DNA of 14,118 nucleotides from Lentisphaeria bacterium (GTDB lineage Bacteria > Verrucomicrobiota > Lentisphaeria > Oligosphaerales > Oligosphaeraceae). The position numbers and the translations under genes were made by a program. Positions 1 to 5,582 of this stretch are shown here, one piece after another. Position 1 is the stretch's first letter; every line of letters starts with the position of its first letter. The stretch lies in the NCBI GenBank assembly GCA_016287975.1, contig JAEEXV010000176.1:1-14118 (forward strand), written 5' to 3'. The notes below the pieces were generated by a model that had not been told where the DNA came from, did not search any database, and worked only from the letters and a program-made list of their open reading frames with translations.

Positions 1-2311
1 CGACATTGCAGTCCTGGTTGTGCAGACGCGACTCGTGGTTGCTTTCAAAACGGGCGGTCATCACTTTTATTTCCCCGCACTGCTTGATGACCTTGTCGAT
101 GAGCTCCTGGTCGTTGCGGCTCATTCCGTCCACCAGCATCCGCCCCGTCTCCGCCAGCTTCTCCCCGATCTCGCGCGTCTCCGCCAGCGCGCTCGAGGAG
201 AACTTCTGCGTGACCGCATCCTCGTTCGACACCAATTGCAGGATGTTGATCGCGCGGTCGCCGATTCGCTCCACGTCATTCACGCAGTGCATGAACTCCG
301 GCACAATGCTCGACTGCGTCTCGGTCAGGTTCCGGCGCGTCAGTTTGATCAGGTAGTCAATGATCTCGTGCTGCGCCTGGTCGATCGCCGCCTCCTGCCC
401 GTGCAACTTCTCATCGTCCGTGTGGTCCCGCGAGATGAACGCCGAGATCGCGTTGTGCGTCAGCGTCATCGCCGCACGCGTCATCGCCAGAAGCGCCGTC
501 AGCACCTGGTCCATCGCCGCCGACGGCGACCGCAGCAGATGCGGCTCCAGATGGCAGATGCCCTCGGCCGACTTCTCCCGCGATTCCGGAACCAGATGCC
601 GCGCCAGCCACGCCAGCCACGGCACCGTCGGCAGAAACACCAGCGTCGTCACCACGCTGAACAGCGTGTGCAGGTTCGCGATATGGCGCCCGATCTCCTG
701 CGGATGCGCCGCGAAGACCTCGCCTGGCGTCAGCGCGTCCACCAGCCGCAGGAAGCACGGCACCCCGTTCCAGGGCACATACGCCAGCACCAGCATCAGC
801 GCCACGCCCAGCACCTTGAAGATCACCGACGACAGCGCCGTCTGGCGCGCCGCGCTGCCCGTCCCGAACGACGCGATCAGCGCCGTCATCGTCGAGCCGA
901 TGTTGCAGCCCAGCACCAGCGGGAAGGCCGTCCAGAAGTTCACCAGGCCGCCCGCCGCCAGCGCGATGGTCAGCGACACCGTCACCGACGACGACTGCAC
1001 AATCACCGTCGAGACGATCCCGATCAGGATCGCGCCCAGCACAGGCCAGGCGGGCATCGCCGTCCCGCCGCCCGACGGCGTGCAGTCGAAATAGGCGAAG
1101 AAGCGCTGGAAGCCAGGGAATTCCGCGACCACGCGCGACTGCGCGCTCATCACGGTCATGCCGTAGAAGAGGATGCCGAAGCCCAGCACGGTGTAGGCGA
1201 TGCCGCGCGTCATGCTCTTCTTGGCGAAGAGCAGCAGCAGCACCCCCAGCACCACGGCGGGCTGCGCCAGCGACTGCAGGTTGAAGGAGACCATCTGCCC
1301 CGTGATGGTCGTGCCGATGGTCGAGCCCATGATGACGCCGATGCCCTGTTCCAGACTCATCAGCCCCGCGTTCACGAAGCCCACCACCATCACCGAGGTC
1401 GCGCCCGAGGCCTGGATCAGCGCCGTGATGCCCGCGCCAGCCGCCACCGCCGCCATGCGGCGTCCAGTGAACATCTGCAGGATGTTCTTGAGCCGCGCCC
1501 CCGCCAGCATCTGGAGGCCCTGGCTCATCTGCTTCATCCCGAAGATGAAGAAGGCCAGGCCGCCCAGCACCGCGATCAGCAGTTTCCAGCGGTTCAGCGC
1601 CAGTTCCTCGATGAAGACGCCGCGGGTCATATACGAGCCGTCCTTGCCGCGCACGCCGACCTCCGCGACGATACGGTATTTGCCCGTGTATTCAGGGTCG
1701 GTCTCCAGCATCGTCGTGGCCACCCCGTCCTCGTCCGTCACGGTCTGCGGCGGATTCAGTTTCGCCTTCGCGGAGCCCGAGACCAGCTTGAAATAGACGG
1801 GCGTGCCTGCCTCCTTGCCGCCAGGCCCGTCCACCCGCACCTGGATCGGCTCCGGCAGCGGCTTGCCCGCCAGCGTCTGCTGGCCATTCCCCTCGATCGA
1901 GAGGCCCGCCGTCACACGGAACTCCGCTGGCTCCACATCCTTCTTGTCGAGGCAGCGCGCCTCGAAATAGCGGTCGCCGAACTCCTTGCCGAAGGGCACC
2001 TTCACCCGCGCGACGCCCATCGCGTCCGTCGTCGCCTCCAGCGGCGCGTCCGCGCCGTCCTTCGGGGCGATCTGGAGGCGGATGCCAGGCACGGGGCGTC
2101 CCGCTTCCGCGCCGCCATAGCGGGGGCCGCGCACCAATAGTTCGACGGGATGCTCGGTCACCGCGCCCTTGTCGCCGATCTGCGCCGCGCCGCCTGTCAC
2201 CACAATCTCACGCGGCGTCTTCTCCGCTGGCTCCGAGCAGCCCGCCAGCAATGTGATCAGCGATGCCAGGACAAGCCAGGCTACTGGGAGGCGGCGGATG
2301 ATTCGGCACAT
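1..2311 (-). CDS. Na+/phosphate cotransporter family lipoprotein with Ig-like and PhoU-like domains (3' end outside window)
   Basis: This is probably a sodium-coupled phosphate (or other anion) transporter of the NptA/PF02690 type in the inner membrane. 770 residues are visible and the frame is still open at position 1. Residues 1-25 form a lipoprotein signal: basic start MCRIIRR, a hydrophobic stretch, then LLAGC with Cys25 as the likely lipidated residue. Residues about 30-225 read as two Ig-like (Big_1-type) repeats, with phrases such as TDAMGVARVKVPF and TDEDGVATTMLETD. The membrane domain runs from about 230 to 580. It has the two inverted family motifs: Q300-ASGATS in the first half and Q439-SSS followed by VTVSLTIALAAGG in the second. 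From about 583 a helical PhoU-like domain follows (DQVLTALLAMTRAAM, then CVNDVERIGDRAINIL). The ATG at 2311 is preceded by an AAGGA site 6 nt away. The gene follows the membrane-protein gene by 14 nt, so the two probably form an operon. The transported ion is not shown by sequence. Confidence 0.88.
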   Translation of the reverse strand, partial: MCRIIRRLPVAWLVLASLITLLAGCSEPAEKTPREIVVTGGAAQIGDKGAVTEHPVELLVRGPRYGGAEAGRPVPGIRLQIAPKDGADAPLEATTDAMGVARVKVPFGKEFGDRYFEARCLDKKDVEPAEFRVTAGLSIEGNGQQTLAGKPLPEPIQVRVDGPGGKEAGTPVYFKLVSGSAKAKLNPPQTVTDEDGVATTMLETDPEYTGKYRIVAEVGVRGKDGSYMTRGVFIEELALNRWKLLIAVLGGLAFFIFGMKQMSQGLQMLAGARLKNILQMFTGRRMAAVAAGAGITALIQASGATSVMVVGFVNAGLMSLEQGIGVIMGSTIGTTITGQMVSFNLQSLAQPAVVLGVLLLLFAKKSMTRGIAYTVLGFGILFYGMTVMSAQSRVVAEFPGFQRFFAYFDCTPSGGGTAMPAWPVLGAILIGIVSTVIVQSSSVTVSLTIALAAGGLVNFWTAFPLVLGCNIGSTMTALIASFGTGSAARQTALSSVIFKVLGVALMLVLAYVPWNGVPCFLRLVDALTPGEVFAAHPQEIGRHIANLHTLFSVVTTLVFLPTVPWLAWLARHLVPESREKSAEGICHLEPHLLRSPSAAMDQVLTALLAMTRAAMTLTHNAISAFISRDHTDDEKLHGQEAAIDQAQHEIIDYLIKLTRRNLTETQSSIVPEFMHCVNDVERIGDRAINILQLVSNEDAVTQKFSSSALAETREIGEKLAETGRMLVDGMSRNDQELIDKVIKQCGEIKVMTARFESNHESRLHNQDCNV

Positions 2312-2316
2312 AGCAA

Positions 2317-2324
2317 TTCCTTCT
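2317..2324 (-). promoter_or_regulatory. Ribosome binding site of the Na+/phosphate cotransporter gene
   Basis: On the minus strand this reads AGAAGGAA. Its AAGGA core lies 6 nt before the ATG at 2311, inside the 14-nt gap after the stop of the upstream gene. It fixes the start that gives the lipoprotein signal. Confidence 0.7.
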
Positions 2325-2325
2325 T

Positions 2326-2871
2326 TCACAATGACTTCAATGCGCCGCCGCCAAACAGGGGCAGCAGCGCCAATCCCAATGCCGAGACGCACCCCCACGC
2401 CAGCCACCACCAGCGCAGCCGCGCCCGCCCCCCAGGCTCCAGCGCGTCCCGCATCAGCCACGGCCATGCCACCAGCGCCAGCCCCGACAGCCCCCACGCG
2501 AGCGCCAGCGCCGCGTAGAGTCCGCGCCAGGCGCAGTCAAACGCGAAGCAGTGCTGGATGCCGTAGTTCGCCAGCAGCGCCAGGAGCCCGCCGAAGGCCC
2601 GTGAAAAAGTGTAGTCCAGCCAGAAGAAGCACAGGAACGCGGCGATCGGCACCAGCCCCCAGACGTAGGGGGTGTAGGAGGCGGGCAGCATCTGCGCGCC
2701 CTCGTAGGCGCTCCACGCCAGCACGCCCGCCCCCAGCGCCAGCCCCAGCCAGCGCTGCCGCGGCAGCCACCGCGACAGCCCCGTGGCGCGCGTCTGCGCC
2801 GCCCACGGCAATATGCCGCAGCCGAGCGCCAGCCCCGCCAGCAGAATGGAAATGATTCGATAAAGTGCCAT
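2326..2871 (-). CDS. Small polytopic membrane protein of unknown function
   Basis: I do not recognise this 181-residue protein. It is rich in Leu, Ala and Trp and shows about five or six hydrophobic segments: residues about 5-25, 40-62, 68-90, 92-105, 120-142 and 152-175. It is therefore an inner-membrane protein. The first segment contains ALGC, which loosely fits a lipobox, but continuing hydrophobicity after the Cys favours a plain membrane helix. I chose the ATG at 2871 (MALYRIISILLAG) because the hydrophobic start begins there. An in-frame ATG at 2928 would add 19 residues (MPLDLAAILQ...). Neither start has a clear Shine-Dalgarno site, so the start is uncertain. The gene lies 14 nt before the phosphate-cotransporter gene on the same strand, which suggests a joint transcript and perhaps an accessory role in ion transport (inference only). 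Confidence 0.6.
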   Translation of the reverse strand: MALYRIISILLAGLALGCGILPWAAQTRATGLSRWLPRQRWLGLALGAGVLAWSAYEGAQMLPASYTPYVWGLVPIAAFLCFFWLDYTFSRAFGGLLALLANYGIQHCFAFDCAWRGLYAALALAWGLSGLALVAWPWLMRDALEPGGRARLRWWWLAWGCVSALGLALLPLFGGGALKSL

Positions 2872-2931
2872 TTTCGATCGCCCCAAAACAGGGCTGGGTT
2901 GCAAAATCGCCGCCAAATCCAAGGGCATTTT

Positions 2932-2949
2932 CGGCCCAAAAATGGGCCG
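2932..2949. repeat. Perfect inverted repeat upstream of the membrane-protein gene
   Basis: CGGCCC, six spacer bases (AAAAAT), then GGGCCG: a perfect 6-bp stem. A degenerate sister with the same plan (CGCCCC, AAAACA, GGGCTG) lies at 2879-2896. On the minus strand each is followed within a few bases by GAAAATG, giving the two in-frame ATGs at 2928 and 2871. It may be a hairpin or operator, or simply a duplicated leader segment. Confidence 0.5.
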
Positions 2950-2973
2950 GCACAGAACGCCGGGCTCTCCGAA

Positions 2974-3235
2974 GGATCTGAAGTCTGAGGTCTGGGGCCC
3001 TGAAAGATGGGTCTGGGGTCTCGGGTCTGGGGTCGCGATGGGTCTGGGGTCTCGGGTCTGGGGTCTCGGGTCTGGGGTCTCGGGTCTGGGGTCCTGAAAG
3101 ATGGGTCTGGGGTCTCGGGTCTGGGGTCCTGAAAGATGGGTCTGGGGTCTGAAGTCTGGGGTCCTGAAAGATGGGTCTGAAGTCTCGGGTCTGGGGTCCT
3201 GAAAGATGGGTCTGAAGTCTGGGGTCTGGGATCCC
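2974..3235. repeat. 7-bp tandem repeat array with 35-bp higher-order units
   Basis: The plus strand reads as about 37 consecutive 7-mers with consensus GGGTCTG. Variants are GGGTCTC, AAGTCTG, AAGTCTC, GGGTCCT and GAAAGAT. From 3089 to 3228 the 7-mers form four 35-bp units (starting at 3089, 3124, 3159 and 3194). Each begins GGGTCCT, GAAAGAT, GGGTCTG, then has one variable 7-mer (two positions in the second unit) and usually ends in GGGTCTG. The only phase break is at 3037-3039, where GAT stands in place of GAAAGAT, a 4-bp loss. The period is not a multiple of three bases and no gene is read through it. The plus strand is G-rich with many runs of three or four G, so it could form G-quadruplexes. 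Replication slippage is a natural origin. Confidence 0.95.
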
Positions 3236-3274
3236 CTGGAAGCTTGCCCCAGATTTCGCCAAAACGAAAATCGC

Positions 3275-3280
3275 TATAAT
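3275..3280 (+). promoter_or_regulatory. Candidate -10 box upstream of the glycosyltransferase gene
   Basis: A perfect TATAAT stands in the only AT-rich patch of the gap, 125 bp before the ATG at 3406. No good -35 hexamer is seen 16-18 bp upstream, so this is a candidate only. It would need an activator or a non-consensus -35. Confidence 0.35.
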
Positions 3281-3405
3281 TTACTCCCTCTACAGAAATC
3301 TGTGCATCCCCGCCTGTGCCAATGAAACCCGATTCACACGCTACATTGTACCCCGTCGCGGCATTCGTCGGCCGCGCCTTGCATTTGTCCCGTCTTCCGT
3401 GAACC

Positions 3406-4212
3406 ATGAATGACCAGTCGTCCACCTTGTTCGGCGTGCGCTTTGACGCCATCACCCGCGCGGAGGCCCTGGAGAGATTGCTGGAACTGGCGCGTGCCGC
3501 CCGCCAGCACGCCCTCCCCGCGCAGCTGGCCGTCACCGTCAACGTGCAAATCCTGGTGATTGCGCGGCACCGCTGCCCGCGGCTGCTGCCGATCATCAAC
3601 CAGGCGCCGCTGGTCGTGGCGGACGGCGCGCCGCTGGTCGCCCTGAGCCGCATCTTCCCGCCTCGGCTGCCTGAGCGCGTCGCGGGCTCCGACCTCATCT
3701 ACGACCTCGTCGCCGCCGCCGCGCGCGACGGCCTCCGCGTCTTCTTCTTCGGCGGCGCCGAGGAGAGCACACGGGAGGCCATCGAGATCTTCCGCCGCCT
3801 CCATCCCGCCTTGCAGGTGGCGGGCTGCGCCTCGCCCCTGATCGCGCTCGACCCCGACGACGCGCAGCTTGCCGAGGAAGCCGACCTGTGCCGCCAGATC
3901 ACCGACGCACAGACCGACCTCCTGCTCGTCGGACTGGGCTGCCCCAAGCAGGAACTCTTCGTGCACCGCAACGCCGAGCGCCTCAAGGGCCTCGCCGCCA
4001 TCGGCCTGGGCGGCTCCTTCAACTTCGTCAGCGGCCGCGTCCGCCGCGCACCCCGCTGGGTGCAGCGCATCGGCATGGAATGGATCTACCGAATCCTCCA
4101 GGAACCCCGCCGACTCTTCCTGCGCTATTTCTTCGACGCCTTCTATCTGGCCGCCTACGCCCTCGCCGAGCCCTTTCGGCGGCGGCGGGTTGCGCGCGGA
4201 AGACTTCGCTGA
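3406..4212 (+). CDS. WecG/TagA/CpsF family glycosyltransferase
   Basis: This 268-residue protein is a GT26-family enzyme. Such enzymes transfer a UDP-activated sugar (N-acetylmannosamine or its uronate in the best-known members) to a polyprenyl-diphosphate-linked sugar at the inner face of the membrane, for wall or surface polysaccharide synthesis. Family motifs are in the right order: VTVNVQ near residue 45, ADG at 72-74 with Asp73 matching the conserved family Asp, ERVAGSDLIYDL near 90, FFFGG near 112, GLGCPKQE at 176-183, GLGGSFNFVSG near 199, and RAPRWVQRIGMEWIYRILQEPRR from about 214. The length is usual for the family. The donor and acceptor sugars cannot be read from the sequence. The start ATG has no strong Shine-Dalgarno site. 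The last 22 residues are basic (AEPFRRRRVARGRLR) and include a 41-bp sequence repeated elsewhere in the window. It is not in an obvious operon with the regulator downstream (142-nt gap). Confidence 0.92.
   Translation: MNDQSSTLFGVRFDAITRAEALERLLELARAARQHALPAQLAVTVNVQILVIARHRCPRLLPIINQAPLVVADGAPLVALSRIFPPRLPERVAGSDLIYDLVAAAARDGLRVFFFGGAEESTREAIEIFRRLHPALQVAGCASPLIALDPDDAQLAEEADLCRQITDAQTDLLLVGLGCPKQELFVHRNAERLKGLAAIGLGGSFNFVSGRVRRAPRWVQRIGMEWIYRILQEPRRLFLRYFFDAFYLAAYALAEPFRRRRVARGRLR
3991..4012 (+). repeat. 22-bp segment of the glycosyltransferase gene repeated downstream of recF
   Basis: This stretch, coding LAAIGLG, is identical to 12626-12647. In the distant copy it lies 1 bp from the 41-bp repeat, whereas here the two are 134 bp apart. 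The same order and orientation suggest one event rather than chance. Confidence 0.7.
4147..4187 (+). repeat. 41-bp dispersed palindromic repeat, copy 1 (inside the glycosyltransferase 3' end)
   Basis: Forty-one bases are identical to 12649-12689, same strand. The core holds an inverted repeat CGCCGA-GCCCTT-TCGGCG (4164-4181), with a further CCGCC/GGCGG pairing possible at the flanks. Read in one frame it gives PTPSPSPFGGG; on the other strand it gives PPPPKGLGEGVGG. Such Pro/Gly-rich shadow peptides often come from intergenic REP-like palindromes. Here it codes for LAAYALAEPFRRRR, the C-terminal tail of the enzyme. Confidence 0.8.
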
Positions 4213-4284
4213 CACAATGCGCGCAACCGCACAGAAACCCCCGCTGTCAACCGCCGTCCGTCGGGACGTCCCCAGATCATAGGA

Positions 4285-4302
4285 TCCGCATCATCCGCAT
4301 CA
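4285..4302 (+). promoter_or_regulatory. Tandem 9-bp direct repeat upstream of the AraC-type regulator
   Basis: TCCGCATCA occurs twice in direct succession, 52 nt before the GTG start of the regulator. Tandem direct half-sites are what AraC-family dimers often bind, so this may be an autoregulatory site. The surrounding 142-nt gap also holds a short dyad (CGTCC-GTCG-GGACG, 4255-4268). No convincing promoter hexamers were found. Confidence 0.3.
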
Positions 4303-4354
4303 CCAGTCCACGATCCATCGCGCCGCATCGCCCCCAACTCCGAACCGCCGCCCC

Positions 4355-5320
4355 GTGAACCAGAAGCCCGCCCCACCTCCGCAAGACGAACCGCATCCGC
4401 TGTATTTCCAGCGGTATGTGGATTCGGAATTCCTCTATGCGGTCGCGTTGCGGACGGTCCATTTCGGCCACGAGGTGGTGCCACCCCATGTCCATGACGA
4501 CTTCTATGAATTGAGCATGGTGCTCAACGGCGACGGCTTCCACTACGTGGGCAGGGAGGAGCCAGTGCGCATCTTCCCTGGATACACTTTCCTGATGAAG
4601 CCCCAAAGCACGCATTGCTACCGCGGCTTCTCGCAGTTGATGATCCTCAATCTGCTGTTCGTGCAGCAGGCTATCGACGGAATCCTGCCGCTGCTGCAGC
4701 GCCTGCCTGGATTCGGGCTCCTCTTCTCTGGGACGGACCATACCGAGGAGACGGTGGCGCTGGACGGGGGAACCGTCTCCTCCGTGAACAACCAGATGGA
4801 AAACATGATGAACGAGCAGTTGCGCAAGGCGCCTGGCTATGAACTGTCCTGCAATCTGTCGTTCCAGAAAGTGCTGCTGGAGGTCTGCCGTCAATGCCAC
4901 CGCCCGACCGACGACAAGCCGAAGAAACTGCGGCTCATTCGGCTCCTTGACATGATGTCGCGGAATCTGGGGCAGGAGTTCGATCTGGAGCAACTGGCCA
5001 TGCAGGCCAACATGAGCACGACCAACTTCCGTCGGAGTTTCCGCGAACTGACGGGGATGTCCCCCATCCAATACCTGATCGCCCTGCGCATCCGAAGGGC
5101 TGGCGATCTCCTGCTGTATCCTGGCCTGAGCGTCAAGGAAGTGGCCGAGCAATGCGGCTTCCACGACTTGAGCTACTTCTCCCGACAGTTCTGCCGCATC
5201 CTCCACGTCACACCTGGACAATGGCGCAAAAAACCGCACGGCCTCCAGTATATGCCGTGGCTGGATTGGCAGGAGGGCAGGGAATCCAACGGCATCCCGC
5301 TCAATTTCCGACACCAGTGA
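4355..5320 (+). CDS. AraC family transcriptional regulator with N-terminal cupin domain
   Basis: This 321-residue regulator probably binds a sugar or glycan fragment and controls the neighbouring hydrolase genes. Residues about 15-110 form an AraC-type cupin sensor, with H45-V-H47-D-D-F-Y-E52 as the HxH...E motif and a PVRIFPGYTFLMKP strand pair after it. A helical linker runs from about 110 to 200. The C-terminal DNA-binding domain (about 209-290) shows both helix-turn-helix units: FDLEQLAMQANMSTTNFRRSFRELTG, then LSVKEVAEQCGFHDLSYFSRQFCR ending in TPGQWR. The GTG start at 4355 is chosen because the cupin begins soon after it and no ATG lies upstream in frame; no clear Shine-Dalgarno site is seen. 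It lies upstream of the rhamnosidase gene in the same direction, separated by 262 nt, which fits a local activator whose target could be that gap and/or the minus-strand unit. Confidence 0.93.
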   Translation: MNQKPAPPPQDEPHPLYFQRYVDSEFLYAVALRTVHFGHEVVPPHVHDDFYELSMVLNGDGFHYVGREEPVRIFPGYTFLMKPQSTHCYRGFSQLMILNLLFVQQAIDGILPLLQRLPGFGLLFSGTDHTEETVALDGGTVSSVNNQMENMMNEQLRKAPGYELSCNLSFQKVLLEVCRQCHRPTDDKPKKLRLIRLLDMMSRNLGQEFDLEQLAMQANMSTTNFRRSFRELTGMSPIQYLIALRIRRAGDLLLYPGLSVKEVAEQCGFHDLSYFSRQFCRILHVTPGQWRKKPHGLQYMPWLDWQEGRESNGIPLNFRHQ

Positions 5321-5332
5321 ACCGTGACACTC

Positions 5333-5355
5333 CCGTAAAAAATGTAGTTTTTCGG
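5333..5355. repeat. AT-rich dyad just after the AraC gene
   Basis: CCG, one unpaired T, AAAAA, a short loop, TTTTT, CGG: a near-perfect inverted repeat starting 13 nt after the regulator's stop. It could be an operator, or a weak bidirectional terminator, since its A and T runs lie inside the stem. Confidence 0.35.
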
Positions 5356-5376
5356 CGATTCCGTGGAGCGGCGGAC

Positions 5377-5406
5377 TTGCAATCCGAGCAAGAACGGCCA
5401 TAGTAT
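5377..5406 (+). promoter_or_regulatory. Candidate promoter for the GH78 gene
   Basis: TTGCAA (5377-5382) and TAGTAT (5401-5406) are separated by 18 bp, a plausible weak sigma70 promoter that would suit activator control. It lies about 175 bp before the ATG at 5583 and would give a long leader containing the hairpin at 5421-5440. Confidence 0.3.
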
Positions 5407-5420
5407 GTCGCAGTGATTCC

Positions 5421-5440
5421 AGGCCATCCGTAGATGGCTT
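5421..5440 (+). promoter_or_regulatory. Hairpin in the leader of the GH78 gene
   Basis: GCCATC-CGTA-GATGGC is a perfect 6-bp stem with a 4-base loop. In RNA it extends to 8 pairs with one G-U. A run of six T follows at 5465-5470 behind a weaker 4-bp dyad, so an attenuator or regulator binding site is possible. The role is unproven. Confidence 0.3.
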
Positions 5441-5582
5441 CCGCCAGGGCGTCGCGGCCCCGTGTTTTTTCATTCCACCACCAGTTATGACATGGCTGAG
5501 TTCGGCACCTTTCAAGCAGAGACCGTTGGAAGTTTCTGCCCCACGCCATTGACCAAGGCCCCCTGGACAAAAGGCCATTTGA

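Larger units (their letters stand above)
2872..3405. other. Gene-free gap holding a tandem repeat array and divergent start regions
   Basis: No believable gene lies here. The open frames that cross it on the minus strand are long runs of Asp-Pro-Arg-Pro-Gln-Thr type residues produced by the 7-bp repeat. The gap separates the minus-strand membrane-protein operon from the plus-strand glycosyltransferase. From left to right it contains two similar GC dyads (2879-2896 and 2932-2949), the repeat array (2974-3235) and a TATAAT box (3275-3280) in an AT-richer patch. Confidence 0.75.

Noticed and set aside
20..2140. A 706-codon open frame on the plus strand
   Set aside because: It lies codon-for-codon opposite the Na+/phosphate cotransporter gene and consists of His/Arg/Gln-rich low-complexity sequence.
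2326..2928. Longer start (2928) for the small membrane protein
   Set aside because: The extra 19 residues lack a ribosome binding site and delay the hydrophobic N-terminal segment; the ATG at 2871 is preferred, though not proven.
2974..3235. CRISPR array
   Set aside because: The units are 7 bp and contiguous with no unique spacers, and no cas genes are nearby.
2454..3698. Minus-strand frames coding long Asp-Pro-Arg-Pro-Gln-Thr runs, resembling a Pro-rich protein
   Set aside because: The run is the translation of a 7-bp repeat that reads through in all frames. The ends of these frames overlap the glycosyltransferase and membrane-protein genes in the wrong frame or strand, and no start with a ribosome binding site is present.
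5441..5470. Intrinsic terminator before the rhamnosidase gene (GC dyad followed by six T)
   Set aside because: The dyad stem is only 4 bp (GGGC/GCCC) and the T run is offset by a few bases, so it is too weak to list as a terminator on its own.
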